A stretch of DNA of 20,592 nucleotides, taken from JBQCHF01 sp051954955. GTDB taxonomy: Bacteria; Actinomycetota; Actinomycetes; Motilibacterales; Motilibacteraceae. A model generated the notes under the pieces. That model saw only the letters and a program-made list of their open reading frames with translations, searched no databases and had not been told where the DNA came from. The DNA lies in contig JBQCHF010000002.1 of assembly GCA_051954955.1 (NCBI GenBank), positions 1 to 20,592 of the forward strand, written 5' to 3'. Below, piece after piece: positions 1 through 7,315 of the stretch (the stretch's first letter is position 1; each line of letters starts with the position of its first letter). The position numbers were made by a program, and so were the translations under genes.

Positions 1-363
1 CCGGTCCGCCTCCTGCTCGGAGTACGGCTGCTCGCCCCAGCCCTCCGGGCCCGGATCCTTGATGTGCGGGGAGGCGTCGCCGAGGGAGCCGTCGCGTTCG
101 GCGGCCAGGCACTGCGCCACGGCCCGCAGGTGCCGGCCCTCCACGGCCGCAACCGCGGCCTTGGTCGCCGCCGTGAGCAGCACCCGGTCGTACATCCGCA
201 ACTTGGCCGCGTCCAGGCCGTTGAGCAGGTCCGCCACCCCGGTCGCCAGGGGGTTCTCGCCCGCGAACCGCAGCTGCTGCGTCAACCCCGCACACTCGCC
301 CAGCGAGCCGGGAAGGACGTCGGAGACGACGTCCTTCTCCTGCACCGCCTGGCCGTGAACCAT
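1..363 (-). CDS. Partial unidentified protein, N-terminal 121 residues (possibly DUF222/HNH type)
   Basis: The minus-strand frame starts at ATG (361-363) with MVHGQAVQEKDVVSDVLPGS and stays open to the window edge, so the C-terminus is missing. It is coding by its strong G/C third-position bias, which differs from the lower-GC upstream DNA. Residues about 44-90 (LLNGLDAAKLRMYDRVLL onward) form an Ala/Leu-rich helical stretch. This loosely resembles the N-terminal region of the DUF222 proteins that carry C-terminal HNH nuclease domains and are numerous in actinobacteria. The resemblance is by eye and weak, and the HNH part would lie outside the window. No signal peptide or membrane segment is visible. 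No clear ribosome binding site precedes the ATG, so the start is tentative. Confidence 0.5.
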   Translation of the reverse strand, partial: MVHGQAVQEKDVVSDVLPGSLGECAGLTQQLRFAGENPLATGVADLLNGLDAAKLRMYDRVLLTAATKAAVAAVEGRHLRAVAQCLAAERDGSLGDASPHIKDPGPEGWGEQPYSEQEADR

Positions 364-483
364 GAGACGAGATTACGGACAGGGTCCGACAGTTCTCGTT
401 CCGAGACAGGCAGAATCAGCAGTCGCCAGGTCACGACTAGGCAAAGAATCCAACCCCGCAATGACAACGGAGTCGACGCGCTC

Positions 484-537
484 CGGATCTTGATGCACCG
501 CGACGCTCAGACAAGGTGCACCAGGTCTCAAGATCCG
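484..537. repeat. Nested inverted repeat (potential structured RNA or cruciform)
   Basis: The outer arms CGGATCTTGA (484-493) and TCAAGATCCG (528-537) are perfect complements. Directly inside, TGCACC (494-499) pairs with GGTGCA (515-520), leaving a 15-nt loop and a 7-nt bulge (521-527). No T-run follows in either direction, so it is not a classic intrinsic terminator. It lies 120-175 bases upstream of the left-edge gene and could be a leader structure for it or a terminator for the acyl-CoA dehydrogenase transcript. Confidence 0.55.
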
Positions 538-660
538 CGAAAACCCGCCCCCGGCGAACCAGAACCAGCCCAGAACAAGACCGCCCCGTCACCAGCCGCC
601 TTGAAAAGGACCCCAGCCAGACCGGCGGCCGCACGGTCCCAAAGACGATCTGCACCTTCT

Positions 661-702
661 GCATGATCACCCGGAGGAAGTCCGCCATCTCTGCATGATC
701 AC
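661..702. repeat. Two GCATGATCAC motif copies
   Basis: The ten-base motif GCATGATCAC occurs at 661-670 and 693-702, both preceded by CT. They lie just downstream of the acyl-CoA dehydrogenase stop. The same word, or its complement, recurs between agmatine deiminase and the SDR gene (7150-7263), and its GTGATCAT core recurs at 3861-3868. It therefore looks like a dispersed intergenic element. Confidence 0.6.
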
Positions 703-718
703 GGAGAAGGGGGCCTCA

Positions 719-1861
<1,143 letters not shown>

Positions 1862-1907
1862 GATGCTCCTCGGGTCGCCGCGGGACAACTACGTGAAGTA
1901 GGAGTGC

Positions 1908-3059
1908 TCAGGTCTGGGTGACGACGCCGTCCGCGATCAGCTGCTCGACGTCGTCGACGCCCCAGTCGGTCAGGGCCTCGCGGCTGTGCTGCCCGGGGTG
2001 CGCCGGCGGCTCGCCGAGCGCGCCGGGAGTGCGGCTGAATCGCGGGGCGGGGGCGGGCTGCACCACGCCGGCGTGCTCGACGAAGCTGCCGCGCGCGGCC
2101 AGGTGCGGGTGCTGGGGCGCCTCGGTGAGCGAGAGGACCGGCGCCACGCAGGCGTCGGTGCCCTCGAACAGCCCGGTCCACTCGGCCTGCGTGCGCTCGC
2201 GGAAGCGCGCGGCGAACCGCTCCCGCAACGCCGGCCACTGCCGCGGGTCGTTGCGGTCCGGCACGTCCTCGCCGAGGTCGAGCACCGCCAGCAGGGCGGC
2301 GTAGAACTGCGGCTCCAGCGCGCCGACGGCCATCCACCGGCCGTCGGCGGTCTCGTAGACGTCGTAGAACGGGGCGCCGCTGTCCAGCAGGTTCACGCCG
2401 CGACGGTCCTGCCAGGTGCCGGCCGCGAGCATGCCGTGCAGCATGGCCGTGAGGCCGGTGGCGCCGTCGACGATGGCGGCGTCGACGACCTGCCCGCGCC
2501 CGCTGCTGCGCGCCTCGAGCAGGGCGGCCAGCACGCCGATTACGAGGTACATCGCCCCGCCGCCGAAGTCGCCGACCAGGTTGACCGGCACCTGCGGCGG
2601 GCCACCCGCTCGCCCGACGGCATGCAGCGCCCCGGTGACCGCGACGTAGCCGATGTCGTGCCCGGCGGTGCTGGCCAGCGGCCCGTCCTGGCCCCACCCG
2701 GTCATCCGGCCGTAGACCAGCGCGGGGTTGCGGGCCCAGCAGTCATCCGGGCCCAGGCCCAGCCGTTCGGTGACCCCGGGCCGGAACCCCTCGACCAGCA
2801 CCTCGGCCCGCTCGACCAGCCGCAGCACGACCTCGCGCCCGCGCGGGTCCTTGAGGTCGACCGCCACGTTGCGCCGCCCCCGGTTGAGGACGTCGAGGTG
2901 GGGGGCGCCGAAGGAGAGGCCGGGGCCGGTGGGGCGGTCGATGCGGAGCACCTCCGCGCCGAGGTCGGCGAGCATCATGGCGGCGAACGGCCCGGGGCCG
3001 ATGCCCGCGAGCTCCACGACGTGCACGCCCTCGAGCGGTCCGCTGCCCATGGGCGGCAT
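1908..3059 (-). CDS. Alpha-methylacyl-CoA racemase (class III CoA-transferase fold)
   Basis: The 383-residue protein would interconvert (2R)- and (2S)-2-methylacyl-CoA thioesters, which lets methyl-branched or sterol side-chain acids enter beta-oxidation. It begins with the family pattern GPLEGVHVVELAGIGPGPFA. The catalytic residues known from Mycobacterium tuberculosis MCR (His126, Asp156, Glu241) appear as His134 (AGHDIGY), Asp164 (LVGDFGGG) and Glu249 (GALEPQFY), with identical spacings of 30 and 85 residues. LLDSGAPFYDVYETADG and EGTDACVAPVLS are further racemase hallmarks separating it from formyl- or succinyl-CoA transferases of the same fold. The ATG at 3059 lacks a clear ribosome binding site, and ATG at 3050 is an alternative. 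The acyl-CoA dehydrogenase follows directly and could act on the (2S) product. A 61-base gap separates it from a divergent methyltransferase gene. Confidence 0.93.
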   Translation of the reverse strand: MPPMGSGPLEGVHVVELAGIGPGPFAAMMLADLGAEVLRIDRPTGPGLSFGAPHLDVLNRGRRNVAVDLKDPRGREVVLRLVERAEVLVEGFRPGVTERLGLGPDDCWARNPALVYGRMTGWGQDGPLASTAGHDIGYVAVTGALHAVGRAGGPPQVPVNLVGDFGGGAMYLVIGVLAALLEARSSGRGQVVDAAIVDGATGLTAMLHGMLAAGTWQDRRGVNLLDSGAPFYDVYETADGRWMAVGALEPQFYAALLAVLDLGEDVPDRNDPRQWPALRERFAARFRERTQAEWTGLFEGTDACVAPVLSLTEAPQHPHLAARGSFVEHAGVVQPAPAPRFSRTPGALGEPPAHPGQHSREALTDWGVDDVEQLIADGVVTQT

Positions 3060-3120
3060 TCTGTCAGTGGCGCCTGGGCCGGTGCGGTCGGTGCGGGGAG
3101 AAGGTCGGGAGGACGGCGAG

Positions 3121-3738
3121 ATGGACGAGCGGGGCTGGGACGAGCGCTACGCGGCCAGCGAGCTGGTGTGGTCGGCCGGGCCGAACACGTTCGTGGAGGA
3201 GCTGACAGCCGACCTCTCGCCGGGGCGGGCGCTCGATCTGGCCGGCGGGGAAGGCCGCAACGCGCTCTGGCTGATCGGGCGCGGGTGGACCGCCGTCGTC
3301 GTCGACTTCTCCGCGGTGGCGCTGGAGCGGGCGGAGCGGCTGGCTGACGAACGGCTGGGGGAGCGGGCCGCGGCCCTGCGCACCGTGCACGCGGACCTGG
3401 CGGCCTACGAGCCCGAGCCGCGTGCCTACGACCTCGTGCTGGTCGTCTACCTCCAGGTGCCCGCGCCGCTGCGCTCCGCGGTGGTCCGCCGGGCCGCCGA
3501 GGCGGTGGCGCCGGGCGGCCGCCTGCTGGTGGTCGGCCACGACAGCGACAACCTCGAGCACGGGGTGGGCGGCCCGCAGGACCCGGCGGTGCTCTACCGG
3601 GCGCAGGACCTGGTAGCCGACGTCGACGGCAGCGGCCTGGCCGTGGTGCGCGCCGAGCAGGTGCGCCGGGCGGTCGAGACCGACGCCGGGGAGCGGCAGG
3701 CGCTGGACGCGCTGCTGGTGGCCGTCCGGCCGGGCTGA
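3121..3738 (+). CDS. Class I SAM-dependent methyltransferase
   Basis: The 205-residue cytoplasmic protein has a Rossmann-type methyltransferase fold. Motif I is at residues 37-46 (ALDLAGGEGR), with the acidic strand end VVVDFS at 60-64, an Asp-containing motif HADLAAYEP, and YDLVLVVYLQVP as motif IV. The post-motif segment APGGRLLVVGHD (around residue 140) is typical of TehB/UbiE-like small-molecule methyltransferases. The start begins MDERGWDERYAASELVWS, characteristic of the group, and a GGAGG sits just upstream of the ATG. The substrate cannot be read from the sequence, and oxyanion or thiol methylation is only a possibility. It diverges from the racemase gene and converges on the zinc-ribbon gene at 3912. 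Confidence 0.9.
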   Translation: MDERGWDERYAASELVWSAGPNTFVEELTADLSPGRALDLAGGEGRNALWLIGRGWTAVVVDFSAVALERAERLADERLGERAAALRTVHADLAAYEPEPRAYDLVLVVYLQVPAPLRSAVVRRAAEAVAPGGRLLVVGHDSDNLEHGVGGPQDPAVLYRAQDLVADVDGSGLAVVRAEQVRRAVETDAGERQALDALLVAVRPG

Positions 3739-3805
3739 CGGCACGCCGCGCGGCCAAGCCGCGACGTCGTCGCGAGCGGCTGGGGCCGCCCAGGTCCCAC
3801 GCGAT

Positions 3806-3847
3806 TTTCATGCTTACCTCAGCAAATTTGCTGAGGTGAGCATGAAA
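3806..3847. repeat. 42-bp near-perfect palindrome between convergent genes
   Basis: Arms 3806-3826 and 3827-3847 are reverse complements over 21 bases with a single mismatch (T at 3814 against G at 3839, a G-U wobble in RNA). There is no spacer: the centre is AAATTT. Arm content includes CATGC, TTACCTCAGC and TTTGCTGAGG. It is notably AT-rich for this DNA. There is no T-run after the stem on either strand, so a simple intrinsic terminator is a poor fit. A protein-binding operator, a cruciform or a bidirectional hairpin are possible. Confidence 0.8.
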
Positions 3848-3848
3848 G

Positions 3849-3866
3849 GATCACGGGACCGTGATC
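3849..3866. repeat. Short hairpin beside the long palindrome
   Basis: GATCACGG (3849-3856) pairs with CCGTGATC (3859-3866) across a two-base centre. It starts one base after the 42-bp palindrome and ends in GTGATCAT (3861-3868), the core of the dispersed motif seen at 661-702 and 7150-7263. It lies between the convergent methyltransferase and zinc-ribbon genes and may help terminate transcription. Confidence 0.5.
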
Positions 3867-3911
3867 ATTCCGGCCGGGGCCGGGGCCGGCGCCGGCGCGA
3901 GACGAGCGGGG

Positions 3912-4223
3912 CTAGAGGTCCTCGGCGGCGCGCTCGGCGGCGTGCAGCTCCTCGAACTCCTCCGGGTGGGCCTGGGCGAGGGCTTCGAGCGCGCGCTGGC
4001 GGGCGCGGCGGACCCGGACCTCGCGGTCGCCGCGGCCCTGGATGCCGACCGGCGCCACCCGGCGCACCGCGGCACGGGGGCCGGACGACGTCGCGGCGGC
4101 GGTGCGGGCGGCGGGGCGCTCGGCCCGCTCGACGCAGCCGCGACACGTCATGGCGTCGCCCTCGAACTCATCGACCGACAGGACCTTGCGGCACGTGTCG
4201 CACCGCCGCCACTTCTCCGCCAC
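3912..4223 (-). CDS. Small zinc-ribbon protein of unknown function
   Basis: The protein has 103 residues when started at GTG 4223, with AGAGGGA five bases upstream. This start gives MAEKWRRCDTCRKVLSVDEF. Two CxxC knuckles (Cys8/Cys11 and Cys27/Cys30) form a compact zinc ribbon. A basic, disordered Ala/Arg linker follows, then a charged helix ending in HPEEFEELHAAERAAEDL. In-frame upstream ATGs at 4253 and 4283 would add 10 or 20 residues but lack a ribosome binding site. No enzymatic motif is visible, so a role in nucleic acid or protein binding is a guess from the zinc ribbon and basic linker. It converges on the methyltransferase gene. Confidence 0.75.
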   Translation of the reverse strand: MAEKWRRCDTCRKVLSVDEFEGDAMTCRGCVERAERPAARTAAATSSGPRAAVRRVAPVGIQGRGDREVRVRRARQRALEALAQAHPEEFEELHAAERAAEDL

Positions 4224-4277
4224 GCGTTCCCTCTCCCGCTGCCTGCCGCCCATCCCTGCCGGCGGCCCGATCAGCCT

Positions 4278-4313
4278 AGGCACCGGCCACCACCGCGGCG
4301 ACGGCCGGTGCCT
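4278..4313 (-). terminator. Hairpin terminator candidate after the quinone reductase gene
   Basis: AGGCACCGGCC (4278-4288) and GGCCGGTGCCT (4303-4313) form a perfect 11-bp stem with a 14-base loop. Flanking CAGC (4272-4275) and GCTG (4314-4317) can extend it. It lies 24 bases past the stop of the minus-strand gene at 4337, as expected for its terminator. There is no T-run, which is common in high-GC actinobacteria. Confidence 0.6.
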
Positions 4314-4336
4314 GCTGACGCGACCTGGCGCGTCTG

Positions 4337-5359
4337 CTATCGGATGTCCAGGAGCACCTTGCCGACCGCCCCGCCCTCCACCGCGGCGTGCGCGGCGGCG
4401 GCCTGCTCGAGGGGGAAGCGCACGAACGGCAGCCCGTGCCTCTCGCCGGCCCGCAGCGCGCCGTCGGCCACCGCCGCCTGCACCGCGGCCAGGGCGTCGG
4501 CCTTGGCCTGCGGGGTGACGGTGTAGACCAGCACGAACTGGTAGCGGGTGTTCGGGCCCATGTGCGCGCGGATCGGCAGCGTGACCTCGTCGCCGCCGTC
4601 GTTGGCGTAGATCGCCACCGTGGCGTGCGGGGCCACGACGGCCGCGTCGAGCGCCGCGTTCGGGCCGGGCGCGACCTCCACCACGACGTCGACGCCGGCG
4701 GGCGCGATCTCGCGGATCACCGCGGCAGCGTCCTGCGTGCGGTAGTTGACGACGTGGTGCGCGCCGGCCGCGGTGGCCAGGGCTGCCTTCTCCGGGCCAC
4801 TCACCGTGGTGATCACGGTGGCGCCGGCCCAGCGGGCCAGCTGGATGGCGGCGTTGCCCACGGCGCCGGCACCGCCGGCCACCAGCACGGTGCGCCCATC
4901 GAGCGCCCCCGGGGCGAGTCGGCTCGGCCCGCCCTCGTCCACGGTGAGGCAGCGGTGCGCGGTGAGCGCCGGGATGCCCAGGCTCGCGCCGAGCTCGAAC
5001 GAGGCCTGGTCCGGCAGCGGCACCACGTGCTCGGCCGGCAGCACGACCTGCTCCTGGGCGGTGCCGGTGGGCCGCGACCAGGCGGCCTCCCAGACCCAGA
5101 CCCGCTGACCCATGGCCAGCCCGTCCACGCCCTGGCCCACGGCGTCGACGACGCCGGCGCCGTCCTGCCCGGGCACCTGCTCGCCGAAGGGCGGCTCCTG
5201 GCCGGGAGCGGCGCCGCGCCGGGACTTCCAGTCGGTCGGGTTGACGCCGGCCACGTGCAGGGCGACCCGGACCTCGCCGGGGCCGGGCTCGGGTGCCTCA
5301 CGCTCGACGAGGGTGAGGACGTCGGGGTCGCCGGTCTGGGTGTAGGTGATGGCTCTCAC
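4337..5359 (-). CDS. Zinc-independent quinone oxidoreductase (NADPH:quinone reductase / MDR family)
   Basis: The 340-residue cytoplasmic enzyme is of the medium-chain dehydrogenase/reductase superfamily and probably reduces quinones or activated carbonyls with NADPH. The GroES-like N-terminal domain has VAGVNPTDWKSRRG (37-49) and GQDGAGVVDAVGQGV (64-78). The nucleotide-binding domain has AGGAGAVGNAAIQLARWAG (161-179), the quinone-reductase form of the Rossmann motif. The catalytic and structural zinc ligands of alcohol dehydrogenases are absent. The C-terminus AAAHAAVEGGAVGKVLLDI is typical of the family. The GTG at 5359 overlaps the stop of the upstream His-rich gene (sequence GTGA), and no strong ribosome binding site precedes it, so translational coupling is likely. 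The same frame stays open far upstream, but that part is the shadow of the preceding gene. The substrate is unknown. Confidence 0.92.
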   Translation of the reverse strand: MRAITYTQTGDPDVLTLVEREAPEPGPGEVRVALHVAGVNPTDWKSRRGAAPGQEPPFGEQVPGQDGAGVVDAVGQGVDGLAMGQRVWVWEAAWSRPTGTAQEQVVLPAEHVVPLPDQASFELGASLGIPALTAHRCLTVDEGGPSRLAPGALDGRTVLVAGGAGAVGNAAIQLARWAGATVITTVSGPEKAALATAAGAHHVVNYRTQDAAAVIREIAPAGVDVVVEVAPGPNAALDAAVVAPHATVAIYANDGGDEVTLPIRAHMGPNTRYQFVLVYTVTPQAKADALAAVQAAVADGALRAGERHGLPFVRFPLEQAAAAHAAVEGGAVGKVLLDIR

Positions 5360-5931
5360 GAGCGGTGCGAGCGCTGCGGTGCCGCCGCGTGTTCCCGCCG
5401 GGCGTCCTTGGTCGCCGCTTTCCCGTGCTCCTTCCCGCCGGCCCGGTGGTGGTCCTCCTTCTCGCCGCCCTTGCCGCCGTGGTGGCCGTCGGCCTTCTTC
5501 CCGCCGGACGTCCCGTGCTGCTGCTTGCCCTGCCCGTCGTGGTGGCCGCCCTTGGCAGGTGCGGGGCGACGAGGCTGGGTGGGCACCTGGCGCAGCACGG
5601 CCTGGGTGGCGGGGACGACCCGGGGGGAGGCCACTCCGGCCGAGGTGTTGCGCGCGACGGCCCGGGCCGGGGTGCTGGCCCGGGTGGTCGGCGCGGGTAC
5701 CGGCACGGTGCGGACCAGGGTGACCGTCGGGGCGGGCGCGGGCAGCGGGGCGGCCTGGGAGGCCAGGCTCGCGTGCCCCCACAGCGCACCCGCGGCGAGC
5801 CCGACGACGGCGGTGGCGGCGAGCGCTGGCACGGCGGGCGAGGCCATCGCCCGGTGCCAGGCGCCGGGGCGGCCGAGGCGCCGCGTGCCGGGGGCGGGTC
5901 GGGCGTCGGTGCGGGGTGCGGAGGTGGGCAT
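5356..5931 (-). CDS. Membrane-anchored protein with His/Lys/Gly-rich tail
   Basis: The 191-residue protein starts at ATG 5931 with AGGA six bases upstream. Residues 1-29 are basic. Residues about 32-52 (an Ala/Val/Leu/Gly-rich run) form one membrane segment or an uncleaved signal anchor, so the rest should be extracytoplasmic. Residues 60-125 are Pro/Ala/Thr-rich. The tail (126-191) holds ten histidines, including three HH pairs (130-131, 150-151, 161-162) among Gly, Lys, Asp and Glu, and looks intrinsically disordered. Such a tail could bind Ni, Zn, Cu or Co, but that is inference from composition. Its stop codon overlaps the GTG of the downstream quinone reductase (5356-5359). The gene lies 106 bases after agmatine deiminase on the same strand. 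I do not recognise a family. Confidence 0.78.
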   Translation of the reverse strand: MPTSAPRTDARPAPGTRRLGRPGAWHRAMASPAVPALAATAVVGLAAGALWGHASLASQAAPLPAPAPTVTLVRTVPVPAPTTRASTPARAVARNTSAGVASPRVVPATQAVLRQVPTQPRRPAPAKGGHHDGQGKQQHGTSGGKKADGHHGGKGGEKEDHHRAGGKEHGKAATKDARREHAAAPQRSHRS

Positions 5932-6037
5932 CGGGGGTCCTGTCCGTCGGGTGCCCCTCCGCGGTGCCCACCCGCCGCCGGCTCACACCGGAACGACCGG
6001 GGCGATCAGCCGTCTCGCCCGAGGGTCGACGCGGCGC

Positions 6038-7135
6038 TCAGACCGCCGGCTGCTGCTGGGTGATGCAGTGGATGCCGCCGCCGTTGGCGAAGATCTGCCG
6101 GGCGTCGACCAGCTCGATCCGCCGGTCCGGGTAGGCCTGGGCCAGCACGTCCCGGGCGTCGGCGTCGGCCGGGTCGTCGAACCCGCACAGCACCACGACG
6201 CCGTTGGCGACGTAGTGGTTGACGTAGGACCAGTCGGTCGGCTCGCCGTCCTCCTCCAGCACGGTGGGGGCCAGCAGCTCGACGACCTCGAGCGTGCGGC
6301 CGCGGGCGTCGGTGGCCCGGCCCAGCAGTGCGGCCACCTCGCGGGAGACCTCGTAGTCCGGGTGCGCCGGGTCGGGCTGCGTGTGCACGGCCACCACGCC
6401 GGGGCCGAGGAACGCGGCCACGATGTCGACGTGCCCGCGGGTGCCGAAGCGCCCGTAGTCCCGCGTCAGCCCGCGCGGCAGCCAGATCGCCGTGCTGGTG
6501 CCCAGCTGCGCGTGCACCTCGGCCTCGACCTGCTCCCGGCTCCAGCCAGGGTTGCGGCCGGGGTCCAGCTGCACGGTCTCGGTGAGCAGCACGGTGCCCT
6601 CGCCGTCGACGTGCAGCCCGCCGCCCTCGTTCACCAGCCCGGACGGGCGCACCGGCACGCCGGCCAGGCCGGCCACCTCCCGGGCCACGTGCTGGTCGTG
6701 CTCCCACGCGGCCCACTCCTGGCCGCCCCAGCCGTTGAAGGTCCAGTCCACCGCGGCGAGCGCGCCGTCCTGCACGACGAAGGTGGGGCCGATGTCGCGC
6801 ATCCACGCGTCGTCCAGGGCGCGCTCCACGATCTGCACGGGGCCGTCCGCGGGCTGCCCGACGTAGTGCCGGGCGTCGTCGCCCTCGCCGAGCGACGCCA
6901 CCAGGGTGACCGGCTCGTAGCGCGCCACGGTGCGCGCCACCTCCGCCCAGGCGGTGCGCGCCAGGTGCAGTCGCTCCGTCTCCGCCGAGCGCTCGTCGTC
7001 GCCAACGTCCGCGCCGGCCGGCCCGAAGGTGTCGTTGGCAGTGGGGAACGCCATCCAGGTCCGCTCGTGCGGCGCCCACTCCGGCGGCATCCAGGGGTTG
7101 CGTCGTCCCTTTCCCGGCTCACCCGTCACGCCCAC
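6038..7135 (-). CDS. aguA: Agmatine deiminase (agmatine iminohydrolase)
   Basis: The enzyme hydrolyses agmatine to N-carbamoylputrescine and ammonia, a step from arginine to putrescine or in agmatine catabolism. The sequence shows the guanidino-modifying (PPAD-type) fold: PPEWAPHERTWMAFP near the N-terminus, DAWMRDIGPTFVV (about 109-121), NEGGGLHVDGEGT, RDYGRFGTRGHVDIVAAFL with a conserved His-Val-Asp, and the C-terminal GGGIHCITQQQP with nucleophile Cys357. GTG at 7135 gives 365 residues. The conserved part begins at Met16 (ATG 7090), and GTG 7129 is also possible, since no start has a clear ribosome binding site. No other polyamine genes are in view. The gene diverges from the SDR gene across an array of 17-bp-spaced motifs (7150-7263), which may regulate either. 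Confidence 0.93.
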   Translation of the reverse strand: MGVTGEPGKGRRNPWMPPEWAPHERTWMAFPTANDTFGPAGADVGDDERSAETERLHLARTAWAEVARTVARYEPVTLVASLGEGDDARHYVGQPADGPVQIVERALDDAWMRDIGPTFVVQDGALAAVDWTFNGWGGQEWAAWEHDQHVAREVAGLAGVPVRPSGLVNEGGGLHVDGEGTVLLTETVQLDPGRNPGWSREQVEAEVHAQLGTSTAIWLPRGLTRDYGRFGTRGHVDIVAAFLGPGVVAVHTQPDPAHPDYEVSREVAALLGRATDARGRTLEVVELLAPTVLEEDGEPTDWSYVNHYVANGVVVLCGFDDPADADARDVLAQAYPDRRIELVDARQIFANGGGIHCITQQQPAV

Positions 7136-7149
7136 CCACCCCGATCCTC

Positions 7150-7263
7150 GTGATCATGCAATCGCCGTGATCATGCAATCCCGCTGATCTCCAGCGCGCT
7201 GCCCACCCCGTCGCATGATCACCTACCTCGCATGATCACGCGAATTGCATCATCACGTGTGGA
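7150..7263. repeat. Iteron-like array with 17-bp period in a divergent promoter region
   Basis: GTGATCATGCAATC occurs at 7150-7163 and 7167-7180, exactly 17 bases apart. A degenerate third copy (CTGATC) begins another 17 bases on, at 7184. The reverse orientation follows: GCATGATCAC at 7213 and 7230, and GCATCATCAC at 7247, again 17 bases apart. The result is two head-on blocks of three units around a centre at 7194-7212. It fills the gap between agmatine deiminase (minus) and the SDR gene (plus). The outer reverse copy also carries the ATT that matches the AAT of the forward units. Confidence 0.8.
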
Positions 7264-7315
7264 GTCGGGGGGTGGAACGGCGTTTGCGCCCACCCCCACC
7301 GGCGACGCCCTGGGC

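Larger units (their letters stand above)
364..718. other. Gene-free lower-GC stretch
   Basis: No convincing gene is visible on either strand. The first 60 bases are about 55% GC by hand count, well below the surrounding genes, and the short open frames here lack the third-position G/C bias of real genes. The stretch holds a nested inverted repeat (484-537) and two GCATGATCAC motifs (661-670 and 693-702). It is both the upstream region of the left-edge gene and the region downstream of the acyl-CoA dehydrogenase. Confidence 0.6.

Noticed and set aside
437..688. 83-codon minus-strand open frame in the left gene-free stretch
   Set aside because: It lacks the third-position G/C bias of the real genes, crosses the inverted repeat and has no ribosome binding site or recognisable motif.
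3806..3847. Iron-box (DtxR/IdeR) operator reading of the palindrome
   Set aside because: It shares only short AGGT/ACCT pieces with iron boxes, its arms are too far apart, and it lies between gene ends rather than in a promoter.
4388..7153. 921-codon open frame on the plus strand
   Set aside because: It spans three well-supported minus-strand genes (agmatine deiminase, His-rich protein, quinone reductase) and has no family signature.
7150..7263. Interpretation of the 17-bp repeats as a CRISPR array
   Set aside because: The repeat is only 10-14 bases, the spacing is 17 bases, orientation flips midway, and no cas genes are present.
7232..7315. Upstream start for the SDR gene at ATG 7232
   Set aside because: It would add 28 residues unlike the family and lie inside the repeat array. 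MSTNQFAPVDP at 7316 is a better start.
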